Part shown: positions 8,439-15,297 of the stretch, piece by piece | How the letters are laid out: every line of letters begins with the position of its first letter | Numbering within the stretch: position 1 is the stretch's first letter | Assembly (NCBI GenBank): GCA_009783115.1 | Contig: WRHT01000006.1 | Location: forward strand, 1 to 21,683 | From: Desulfovibrionaceae bacterium | GTDB taxonomy: Bacteria; Desulfobacterota; Desulfovibrionia; Desulfovibrionales; Desulfovibrionaceae | Direction: 5' to 3' | DNA: 21,683 bases | Notes under the pieces: model-generated | Database searches by the model: none | What the model saw: only the letters and a program-made list of their open reading frames with translations | Told to the model about the DNA's origin: nothing | Translations under genes and position numbers: made by a program

Positions 8439-8735
8439 ATGTCTTGTTTTTTTCTGGGGATAGGGGTGATAATCTTGGGTGTGCTGACTTTACATAGTGG
8501 GAGGGTCGGCTGGCATGGCCTTGATGTGCCGGCGTTGCCCTGGGCGGGTTGGGGCGTGATATTCGGCGGCATCATTATGTGTATTGTCGCTATACGGGCT
8601 ATGTTGCGCGGAGAACACAAACCCAAGCGGTATACTGATGAAGAGCTGGCCAAAGTTATAGAAGAATTGGATCGCATGTTTTTTAGGGAACACGGATATT
8701 GGCCGGAAGAGCCAAAATCAGATAAAGACAGATAA
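8439..8735 (+). CDS. Small inner-membrane protein, candidate immunity protein of the orphan C-terminus
   Basis: The 98-residue product has two predicted membrane helices (about residues 3-20 and 36-58) and a charged cytoplasmic-type tail (RGEHKPKRYTDEELAKVIEELD). A good ribosome binding site, GGGAG at 8428-8432, stands six bases before the ATG. The gene starts 18 bases after the orphan C-terminal fragment, the position where CDI immunity genes normally sit. Immunity to membrane-acting CDI toxins is often provided by small integral membrane proteins, so the pairing is plausible. No homologous family is recognised, and the role rests on position and topology only. Confidence 0.7.
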   Translation: MSCFFLGIGVIILGVLTLHSGRVGWHGLDVPALPWAGWGVIFGGIIMCIVAIRAMLRGEHKPKRYTDEELAKVIEELDRMFFREHGYWPEEPKSDKDR

Positions 8736-8757
8736 TCGACAAATCCGGAGTTCTTCA

Positions 8758-8913
8758 ATGAAGAATTTATTTGCGTTTGTATTTGCTATTGTAATTTTTT
8801 ACGGTTTGTCGGGATGCGGCGGCGCTGGCGATAATTCGAGTTTGGGCAGGGATTATCTGGATCACCAGGAAATTAACAAATGGCATGAAAATATAAGAAA
8901 AGGGGAATTGTAA
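8758..8913 (+). CDS. Very short lipoprotein (51 residues)
   Basis: An ATG at 8758 preceded by GGAG at 8747-8750 opens a 51-codon frame ending TAA at 8911-8913. The product has a lysine-bearing start, a hydrophobic core (LFAFVFAIVIFYGL) and a lipobox LSGC with the cysteine at residue 20, then a short hydrophilic tail rich in glycine, aspartate and lysine. The +2 residue is glycine, which favours outer-membrane sorting. It lies 22 bases after the small membrane protein and is probably in the same transcript. A small lipoprotein between the immunity gene and the transporter gene recalls BcpO in Burkholderia-type CDI loci, but no sequence similarity could be tested. The clean lipobox and ribosome site make a chance ORF unlikely. 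Confidence 0.72.
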   Translation: MKNLFAFVFAIVIFYGLSGCGGAGDNSSLGRDYLDHQEINKWHENIRKGEL

Positions 8914-8950
8914 AAAACAAATCCATTCCATATTTGAAGGCGTTTCCAGG

Positions 8951-9055
8951 ATGTCTTGTGAATTTTTGTTTGGCATAGGTTTTTTTCAACGCGAACCAGC
9001 CCTGGACGCCCAAGGTCCGTTCATGCCGCCGTGCACGCCTGGCCTTTGTGACTAA
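8951..9055 (+). pseudogene. Decayed copy of the tpsB 5' end
   Basis: The 34-codon frame starting ATG at 8951 reads MSCEFLFGIGFFQREPALDA, then QGPFMPP, then stops at TAA 9053-9055. It aligns with the start of the intact transporter gene at 9668, MSRKFLFAVCC, then PALAAQGPLMPP. DNA similarity runs over roughly 85 bases, with matching blocks such as AATTTTTGTTTG and the GACGCCCAAGGTCCGTTCATGCCGCC region. Only the signal peptide and first mature residues survive. It marks where an older module once joined a transporter gene. Confidence 0.8.
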
Positions 9056-9142
9056 AAATTTATATCCTTGCAAATAAATAAAACCTGGATCGAATTCAAT
9101 AACTGGCTTTCTGCCAGGCAAAATATGGAGAATGTGCAATGA
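9056..9142 (+). pseudogene. Remnant of the tpsA 3' end
   Basis: Directly after the tpsB remnant, in the same frame, come the last 18 codons of the exoprotein gene (WIEFNNWLSARQNMENVQ and TGA at 9140-9142), identical to 6483-6539. It has no start codon of its own and nothing else of tpsA. The stop overlaps the ATG of the second lipoprotein gene exactly as in the intact locus. It is a duplication scar. Confidence 0.88.
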
Positions 9143-9165
9143 TTCCTGTTTATCTCAGAAAATGC
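9084..9165 (+). repeat. 82-bp perfect direct repeat, copy 2
   Basis: This is identical to 6481-6562, offset 2603 bases. It supplies the ribosome binding site (GGAGA at 9127-9131), the ATG and the first codons of the second lipoprotein gene. Recombination between the two copies would delete the orphan C-terminus, the small membrane protein, the short lipoprotein and one lipoprotein paralog in a single 2603-bp step. Confidence 0.95.
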
Positions 9166-9609
9166 GGCACTCTTCTTATCGCCTTATTTTTTTTAAGCTC
9201 ATGCGGCGACCCTACCCCCAGGCCTTTTGACTTCCCCTTTCAGAAACACAAAACCTATGGTCCGGAGTTCACTTGGCGGCAAGTGCGCGCCTGCCGTGAC
9301 GGAGACCTGAACGGGAGGCATGTGGCGGAGTTTTATGAGCCTGCCCCGGACGGCTATTGGTGGGAAGGCTATAAAGATGCTGATTCCTCGCTCCCCGCCC
9401 CGGACGGGAACGGCAAGGTTTACATGTACTTCATGTTCAGAACGGTGTTTCATGATGGTTCCATTGAACAGTTCCTGGGAATAGTCAAAACGCTGTTCCT
9501 GGGGTATGCTTTCACCGTCCATACCACGGATGAAGATATCGTCACCCGGTGCGCGGTCACGGAAAAGTACCTGGGCGAGAGATATGGGAAGCATGCGGAA
9601 CTCCCGTAA
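9139..9609 (+). CDS. Lipoprotein of unknown function, paralog 2
   Basis: The 156-residue product is a paralog of the protein at 6536. It has the same lipobox LSSC with the cysteine at residue 22, here followed by glycine. The conserved blocks are CRDGDL, WWEGYKDADSS, PDGNGKVYMYF, GYAFTVHTTDEDIVTRCAVT and YLGE. The two mature cysteines are retained, so the protein looks maintained rather than decaying. The signal region is identical to paralog 1 at first because it falls in the 82-bp repeat; the rest has diverged. The gene sits 49 bases before the transporter gene and is probably co-transcribed with it. No toxin-bearing gene remains attached to it, so if these lipoproteins give immunity, this would be a solitary immunity gene. 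An accessory role in secretion is equally possible. Confidence 0.83.
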   Translation: MIPVYLRKCGTLLIALFFLSSCGDPTPRPFDFPFQKHKTYGPEFTWRQVRACRDGDLNGRHVAEFYEPAPDGYWWEGYKDADSSLPAPDGNGKVYMYFMFRTVFHDGSIEQFLGIVKTLFLGYAFTVHTTDEDIVTRCAVTEKYLGERYGKHAELP

Positions 9610-9658
9610 CATGGCGCCGCTCAAGATTGGCCGTGCTTGAAGCCGTAATGAAAATGAA

Positions 9659-11398
9659 ATGACTGGGATGTCCCGCAAATTTTTGTTTGCCGTCTGCTGC
9701 GTTTTCGCCGCTATGCCCGCCCTGGCCGCCCAAGGCCCGCTCATGCCGCCGGCCGGGATTGACCAGGAGCAGGGCCGCATTCAGCAGCAACAGCAGCAAC
9801 TCCTGGAAAACCTGCTGCGTGAACGGGAACTGCGCGAGGCCGAGGCCGGAAGGCCGCGGACTGGACCGGAAACTCCGCCGCAGCCCGGAAAATCTTCCGC
9901 CGGGGCCGGCCGTTGCGTGGAAATCAGGGAAATTGAGTTTTCCGGCAACACGGCACTCCCCGATTCGCGCGTGCGCGAAATGCTTTCCCCGTACGAAGGG
10001 CGCTGCCTGGCGCTCGAGGAAATCAACGCGGCCCTGCTCGGCGTCGCCAACGCCTATATTGGCGAAGGCTTCCTTACATCGCGGGCCTTCATGGTCATGC
10101 CGCAGCCGCGGCTGCGGGAGGGCGTTTTAGTCATCAAGATATACGAGGGCAGGCTGAGCGCGATCGAGGGGCTGAAGGGCGGCGAGCGGGCGACGGCTTT
10201 TCCCTTCATGCTGGAAAAAGTTTTGAATCTGCGGGAGGTGGAACAGGGACTCGACCAGATGAACCGGCTCGGATCGAACAAGGCCACGGTGACCATTGAG
10301 GCCGATGAAACCCGCGAGGGATACAGCAGGCTGATCATCAAGAACGAGGCGCAAAAACGCACGAGCCTGGGCGTGACCTTCGACAGCTTCGGAAGCTCTT
10401 CCACCGGCGAATGGCGGGCCGGGGCGAGGCTTGCGCAAGACAATCTCCTTGGGCTTAACGACCAGATCAGTCTCTTTTATACAAACTCGGTCGTCCCTGA
10501 TCCGGGAAACCGGGCTTCCCGCTCCTTTCTCTTCGGCATGAGCATTCCAATGGGCTGGTGGACGTTCTCGAACAATTTTGCGTATTCCTCTTATAAAACC
10601 AGTTTTCCCATGCCGATAAGCGGCGACCGTTTTTATTTCCTCGGCGACAGCTTCAGCGAAAATTTTTCGGCCGAGCGCATGCTTGCGCGGGGGCAGGCGC
10701 ACAAGTTCGCCGCGGTGTTGGGTTTTACCTATAAAGATAACCGGAACCACCTGGAGGTCTATGATCTCAGGGTAAGAAACGATGCCTCGAGCCGCCGCCT
10801 TGCCGTTCTCAATCTCGATATGCCCCTGACGCTCTATTTCAACGGCGGAATGCTTTACATAAAGCCCGGCATGGCGCACGGCATACGCGCGTTCGGCTCG
10901 TTTTCCGACCAGGGTTCCCCGTATTCGCAAAAGGCGCAGTATAATGCCTGCAAGCTTTACATGTACAGCGGATGGGACTTCGGGAAGATATCCCTCACGA
11001 CCTCCATAGACAGCCAGTACACCACGGATGAACTTTTTTCCACCGAGGCCTTTCACCTGGGCGGCACTTCCGTCCGCGGCCTCAAGGATGAAAGCGCGCA
11101 GGGCGACAGCGGGTTTTACGTCATGAACGACCTGAGCCTGAACCTCGGGCGGATTTTCAATAGCCCGAACAGCTTGCTGGCTTCGTTCACCCCAGGCGTT
11201 TTTCTGGACTATGGCCAGGTGTTTTCCAACGCGCGAACCGGCGAATCCGTATCGCTCGCCGGGGCGGGCGCCAAGCTGGCCTTCAGGCGCGGCATGCTTG
11301 ACGCCAGCGTCAGTTGGGCGGCGATCTTGGCCAAGGGAGATTGGATGGAGGAAACTTCCGCGGTGTATGCGGCAATCGGCCTCAGCGGACGGTTTTGA
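9659..11398 (+). CDS. TpsB outer-membrane transporter (ShlB/FhaC/CdiB family)
   Basis: This outer-membrane beta-barrel recognises the TPS domain of the partner exoprotein and exports it to the cell surface. The signal peptide ends near AMPALA. A glutamine- and arginine-rich helix follows (about residues 38-65), the position of the pore-plugging helix H1. Two POTRA domains come next: about 79-170 (CVEIREIEFSGNTAL to VIKIYEGRL) and about 180-240 (VLNLREVEQGLDQMNRL). The rest is a barrel with the family VRG motif of loop L6 at residues 472-474 (GGTSVRGLKDES) and a terminal phenylalanine, a signal for outer-membrane insertion. The 579-residue length is typical. The start may be ATG 9659 or ATG 9668; neither has a strong ribosome site. 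It lies downstream of the exoprotein, the Burkholderia-type order. Confidence 0.95.
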   Translation: MTGMSRKFLFAVCCVFAAMPALAAQGPLMPPAGIDQEQGRIQQQQQQLLENLLRERELREAEAGRPRTGPETPPQPGKSSAGAGRCVEIREIEFSGNTALPDSRVREMLSPYEGRCLALEEINAALLGVANAYIGEGFLTSRAFMVMPQPRLREGVLVIKIYEGRLSAIEGLKGGERATAFPFMLEKVLNLREVEQGLDQMNRLGSNKATVTIEADETREGYSRLIIKNEAQKRTSLGVTFDSFGSSSTGEWRAGARLAQDNLLGLNDQISLFYTNSVVPDPGNRASRSFLFGMSIPMGWWTFSNNFAYSSYKTSFPMPISGDRFYFLGDSFSENFSAERMLARGQAHKFAAVLGFTYKDNRNHLEVYDLRVRNDASSRRLAVLNLDMPLTLYFNGGMLYIKPGMAHGIRAFGSFSDQGSPYSQKAQYNACKLYMYSGWDFGKISLTTSIDSQYTTDELFSTEAFHLGGTSVRGLKDESAQGDSGFYVMNDLSLNLGRIFNSPNSLLASFTPGVFLDYGQVFSNARTGESVSLAGAGAKLAFRRGMLDASVSWAAILAKGDWMEETSAVYAAIGLSGRF

Positions 11399-11406
11399 TT
11401 CCGCGC

Positions 11407-11426
11407 CAAGCCGGGCTTGCCTTTTT
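11407..11426 (+). terminator. Possible intrinsic terminator after tpsB
   Basis: CAAGC, CGG loop, GCTTG (11407-11419) form a short hairpin, followed by CC and five T residues (11422-11426). It lies 9 bases past the tpsB stop, at the right edge of the island. The stem is short, so efficiency is uncertain. Confidence 0.4.
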
Positions 11427-11491
11427 CCGGCCTCCTCCAATGAAGGCGCGGCCAATCAGGGTTCTTGCTTTTTAGACGTTCCAAGGGCAGA

Positions 11492-12502
11492 ATGGCAGAC
11501 TTGGAGGTTTTGCCCGTGCTGGACGAAGAAACTAAAGAACCTGCGCCCGTCTGCGACCCCGTTCCGCCTGCCCCGCCCGTTCCGTCAGGCGCGCCGGATG
11601 CCCCGGATCCCGCCGCCGGGCCGGATCCGGAAGCCTCGCCGATCAAGTGCCTGGCCGGGGGTGAAGACTTGGCCTTGGACGAGGAAAACCGGAACCTGGC
11701 CTCGGAGTCCCGTCTTTTCTGCCGGCAGCGCATCCGGGAGCGGAACCTGGATATGAAGCTGGTGGATGTGGAAGTCTTCCATGACCGCAGCAAGATGATT
11801 TTTTACTTCACCGCCCCTGGCCGCGTGGACTTTCGGGATCTCGTCAAGGATTTGGTGCAGGAATACCATATCCGCATAGAGCTGCGCCAGATCGGCGTAA
11901 GGCACGAAACCCAGATGATCGGCGCCCTGGGCAACTGCGGCATGGCCTGCTGCTGCCGCCGTTACCTGCGCCGTTTCGCCCCGGTGACCATCAAGATGGC
12001 CAAGGAGCAGAACCTCTTTCTCAACCCGGCCAAGCTCTCCGGCATTTGCGGACGGCTGCTCTGCTGCCTGGCCAATGAACAGGAAAATTATGAAGAGTTT
12101 CACCGGAACAGCCCCAAGTTGGGCAAGAAGTACCAGACCGGCCAGGGGGTGATGAAAGTCATCCGGGCCAATCTTTTCCGCCAGAGCATCGTGGCCTTGA
12201 CCGAGGCCGGGGAAGAGCGGGAATTTATGCTGGAGGCCTGGAGCCTGCTGAACCCCGTGCGCCTGGAAAGCAAGTCCGAACCGCCGCCGCCGCGCCAGCA
12301 TGCCCGGAAGGGCGGGGCCGGGAGAAGCAATTCGCGGTCCGCGCCGGAGAAAGCGGCGGCCGAAAGGCCGGAGGCGGCGGAGATCTTGGCGGATCTCCAG
12401 GATCAGGAAAATGATCCGGACTTGTCCACGGCCGCGCGCCCCGAAGAAGATCCGGATAGGTCCGTCTTTGGGCTGCCTGGGTCCAGGCACGCCAAAAAAT
12501 AA
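11492..12502 (+). CDS. ricT: PSP1-domain protein RicT (YaaT homolog)
   Basis: The PSP1 family includes RicT/YaaT, which in Bacillus joins RicA and RicF in an iron-sulfur-carrying complex affecting RNA maturation. The core is at about 11740-12250: LVDVEVFHDRSKMIFYF, then RIELRQIGVRHETQMIGALG. Two cysteine clusters follow (NCGMACCC and GICGRLLCC), the metal-binding signature. The N-terminal proline-rich stretch and the charged C-terminal tail (from about 12280) are low complexity. I chose ATG 11492 because AAGGG at 11483-11487 precedes it; an upstream TTG at 11465 would add nine residues. metG starts 12 bases after the stop, a pairing seen in Desulfovibrio-like genomes. The function in this lineage is not established. 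Confidence 0.88.
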   Translation: MADLEVLPVLDEETKEPAPVCDPVPPAPPVPSGAPDAPDPAAGPDPEASPIKCLAGGEDLALDEENRNLASESRLFCRQRIRERNLDMKLVDVEVFHDRSKMIFYFTAPGRVDFRDLVKDLVQEYHIRIELRQIGVRHETQMIGALGNCGMACCCRRYLRRFAPVTIKMAKEQNLFLNPAKLSGICGRLLCCLANEQENYEEFHRNSPKLGKKYQTGQGVMKVIRANLFRQSIVALTEAGEEREFMLEAWSLLNPVRLESKSEPPPPRQHARKGGAGRSNSRSAPEKAAAERPEAAEILADLQDQENDPDLSTAARPEEDPDRSVFGLPGSRHAKK

Positions 12503-12514
12503 GCCGGGGACAGC

Positions 12515-14479
12515 ATGGATAAAAATAAGACCTTCTTTATCAGCACGCCCATTTATTATGTCAATTCCCACCCGCACCTGGGGCATGCCTATACCAGCGT
12601 GGTGGCGGACGCGGCCGCGCGTTTCCATCGCCTCATGGGGGAGGAGAGTTTTTTGCTCACCGGCACCGACGAGCACGGCGAGAAGATCGCCCAGACCGCC
12701 GCCGGAGAAGGGGTAAGCCCCAGGGATCTGGCCGACCGGATGAGCGCGGAATTCCGCGCCTTGCTCCCCCGCATCGGCGTGGAGCACAACCGCTTCATCC
12801 GCACCACCGATCCGGAGCACCAGGCCGCGGTGCGGCGTTTCATGCAGAAGGTCTATGACAACGGCGACATTTACTTCGGCGAGTATGGCGGCCATTATTG
12901 CTACGGCTGTGAGCGTTTTTACACCGAAAAGGAGCTGGAGGACGGGCTTTGCCCCCAGCACCGGAGCGCGCCGGCCTATATCAGCGAGCGGAACTATTTT
13001 TTCCGCATGTCCAAGTACCAGGGCTGGCTTAAGCAGCATATCCTGGATCACCCCGAGTTCATCAGGCCGGAGCGCTATCGCAACGAAACCCTGGCCCTGC
13101 TGGATTCCGGCGCCCTGGAGGATCTTTGCGTGAGCCGGCCAAAAAGCCGCCTGGACTGGGGCATTGAACTGCCCTTTGATAAAAATTTCGTCTGCTATGT
13201 CTGGTTTGATGCCCTGGTCAACTACGTCAGCGCCCTGGATTGGCCGGAGGGCAAGCTCTTCGCCGGGTACTGGCCGGAGGCCCGGCACCTCATCGCCAAG
13301 GATATCCTCAAACCCCACGCCATCTTCTGGCCAACCATGCTCCGCTCCGCCGGCCTGGAGCCTTTCCGCGGCCTGAACGTGCATGGCTATTGGCTGGCCC
13401 GTGAGACCAAGATGTCCAAATCCTTGGGCAACGTGGTGGATCCCCTGGGCATGATCGAAGTCCACGGCCTGGATGTATTCAGATATTTCCTGCTGCGGGA
13501 AATGCGCTTCGGGAGCGATGCCGGATTTTCCGAAGAGGCCCTGATCGCCCGCCGGAATTCCGATCTGGCCAATGATCTGGGCAATCTTTTCTCCAGGGTG
13601 CTGGCCATGGCCGCAAAATACTGCGGCAGCCGCGTCCCGGCTCCGGCGGAATACGGGGCCGAGGAGATCCGCCTCCGGGATTTGGCCCTGCGCAGCCTCA
13701 CGGCCTTTCAGGAGGAATTCGCGGATTTCAATTTTTCCGTGGCCCTGGAAGCTTTATGGGAACTGGTGCGCTCCCTGAACCAGCATGTGGACGCCTCCGC
13801 GCCCTGGAACCTTTTCAAGCTGGGTAAAACCGCCGAACTGGGGACCACGCTGTATATCATGCTGGAATGTCTGCGCAAAATCGCCCTGCACCTCTGGCCG
13901 GTGATGCCTGTTTCCGCCGGGCGCATGCTTGAGCAGTTGGGTTCCTCCTTGCCTTTGCCTTACACTCCCCCTCACAGCCTGCGCGAGGAGCGGGAACTTT
14001 TCGGTTTGCTGAAGCCGGGCGCGATCCTGGCCCCGGCCTCCAACCTCTTTCCGCGCCTGGAAAGCCCTGGCCGGGAAGGGCCTTTGCCGGCGAAGGACAA
14101 GGGGACTCCCGCGAAAAAAGCCCCGGTGACGCCGGAAGCGCGGGAACTGCCGGGACAGGCGGAATATAGCGATTTTCAGAAGCTGGATTTGCGGGTGGGC
14201 TGTATCCTGGAAGCCGGAAAACACCCGGAGGCGGACAAGCTGTTGATCTGCAAGGTGGATTTGGGCGAAGAGGAAGCGTGCGTCATCGTCAGCGGCCTGG
14301 CGGAGTTTTATAAACCCGAAGACTTGGCGGGCCGCCGGGTCATCGTGGTGGCCAATCTGGCCCCGCGCAAGCTGCGCGGGGTATCTTCCCAGGGCATGAT
14401 CCTCACCGCCGGAGAGGGGAAAACCCTTGCCCTGCTGGCTCCGGACGGCCCCTTGCCGCCGGGCGCCAAAGTTTCCTGA
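12515..14479 (+). CDS. metG: Methionine--tRNA ligase
   Basis: The enzyme charges tRNA-Met and tRNA-fMet with methionine. All class I landmarks are present: the HIGH-type motif HLGH at residues 21-24, the KMSKS motif at 299-303, and a zinc knuckle with C129, C132, C146 and H149 (CYGC then CPQH), that is, a single-knuckle form. The anticodon-binding helical domain spans about 360-500. A linker with lysine, proline and alanine follows. The C-terminal tRNA-binding (EMAP-II-like) domain from about residue 550 (FQKLDLRVGCILEAGKHPEADKL) also promotes dimerisation. At 654 residues the protein is full length for the two-domain form. It lies 12 bases after ricT, and its TGA overlaps the ATG of tlyA by one base. 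Confidence 0.98.
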   Translation: MDKNKTFFISTPIYYVNSHPHLGHAYTSVVADAAARFHRLMGEESFLLTGTDEHGEKIAQTAAGEGVSPRDLADRMSAEFRALLPRIGVEHNRFIRTTDPEHQAAVRRFMQKVYDNGDIYFGEYGGHYCYGCERFYTEKELEDGLCPQHRSAPAYISERNYFFRMSKYQGWLKQHILDHPEFIRPERYRNETLALLDSGALEDLCVSRPKSRLDWGIELPFDKNFVCYVWFDALVNYVSALDWPEGKLFAGYWPEARHLIAKDILKPHAIFWPTMLRSAGLEPFRGLNVHGYWLARETKMSKSLGNVVDPLGMIEVHGLDVFRYFLLREMRFGSDAGFSEEALIARRNSDLANDLGNLFSRVLAMAAKYCGSRVPAPAEYGAEEIRLRDLALRSLTAFQEEFADFNFSVALEALWELVRSLNQHVDASAPWNLFKLGKTAELGTTLYIMLECLRKIALHLWPVMPVSAGRMLEQLGSSLPLPYTPPHSLREERELFGLLKPGAILAPASNLFPRLESPGREGPLPAKDKGTPAKKAPVTPEARELPGQAEYSDFQKLDLRVGCILEAGKHPEADKLLICKVDLGEEEACVIVSGLAEFYKPEDLAGRRVIVVANLAPRKLRGVSSQGMILTAGEGKTLALLAPDGPLPPGAKVS

Positions 14480-15297
14480 TGCCGAAAATACGCGCGGATC
14501 TCCTGGCCGTGGCCAGAAACCTGGCCCAAAGCCGGGATGAGGCCGCCCGCCTGATCCTGGCCGGGGAGATCTTCCTGTCTCCGGCAAGTCCGGCCGTCCC
14601 CCCGTCCAGGGTGGACAAAGCCGGGGATTTGCTGCCGGAGGATGCCGGGATCTTCCGCCGGGCCGCCGGGCGATATGTGGGGAGAGGGGGCTATAAGCTG
14701 CTCGGCGCCCTGGAGCATTTCGGCATTGAAACGCGCGGCCTGGTCGTTCTGGACGCCGGGGCTTCCACCGGCGGCTTCACCGACTGTTTGCTGCAACGCG
14801 GGGCGGCCAGGGTCTACGCCGCGGACGCGGGCAAGGGGCTGCTGCACGAAAAATTGCGCCGGGACAGCCGGGTCATCGCCCTGGAGGGCGTGAACCTGCG
14901 CCTGGCCGGGCCGGATCTGCTCCCTGAACCCGTGGATCTGATCGCCGCCGACCTGTCTTTCATTTCTCTCAAGGCGGTGCTTCCGGCCCTGCGGCCTTTG
15001 CTGAAACCCGGCGGGAGCGTCCTGGCCCTGATCAAACCCCAGTTCGAAGCGGCCAAGGGGTCGACGGTGCGCGGGGTGCTGCGGGACGAAGCCCTGCGCC
15101 GGCGGGTGCTGGAAGATCTGGAGGCCTTTGCCGGCGAACGCCTGGGACTGCGCCCGCGCGGGGTAATTCCCTCGTCCGTCAAGGGGGCCAAGGGCAACCA
15201 GGAATACCTGGCCTGGTGGGAGGACGCGGCCGGAGCCGCGCTCAGGGAAGTCTCCGTTTTACCCGCAGGCGGCCCTGGCGCGGGCCAGCCCGCCTGA
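14479..15297 (+). CDS. tlyA: TlyA family RNA methyltransferase (S4 domain plus FtsJ-like domain)
   Basis: TlyA proteins are SAM-dependent 2'-O-methyltransferases of 16S and/or 23S rRNA, once described as hemolysins. An S4 RNA-binding domain occupies about residues 1-60 (MPKIRADLLAVARNLAQSRDEAARLILAG). The methyltransferase domain begins with GRGGYKL and SAM motif I, D92-AGASTGGFTD. Later blocks are ADLSFISL, LIKPQFEA and the C-terminal S(S)VKGAKGNQEYL. The length of 272 is normal. The ATG at 14479 shares a base with the metG stop (TGATG), so translation is coupled. The last 39 bases overlap the 3' end of the convergent aminotransferase gene. Confidence 0.93.
   Translation: MPKIRADLLAVARNLAQSRDEAARLILAGEIFLSPASPAVPPSRVDKAGDLLPEDAGIFRRAAGRYVGRGGYKLLGALEHFGIETRGLVVLDAGASTGGFTDCLLQRGAARVYAADAGKGLLHEKLRRDSRVIALEGVNLRLAGPDLLPEPVDLIAADLSFISLKAVLPALRPLLKPGGSVLALIKPQFEAAKGSTVRGVLRDEALRRRVLEDLEAFAGERLGLRPRGVIPSSVKGAKGNQEYLAWWEDAAGAALREVSVLPAGGPGAGQPA

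Noticed and set aside
6481..9165. Insertion sequence bounded by the 82-bp direct repeats
   Set aside because: The repeats are coding sequence of the locus itself, there is no transposase between them, and no terminal inverted repeats were seen. Duplication fits better.
10127..11455. 442-codon minus-strand open frame opposite tpsB
   Set aside because: It is antisense to a transporter with POTRA and VRG motifs; no ribosome site and no recognisable domain.
11585..13465. 626-codon minus-strand open frame across ricT and metG
   Set aside because: It spans two confirmed genes and the gap between them, carries no recognisable domain, and is explained by codon bias.
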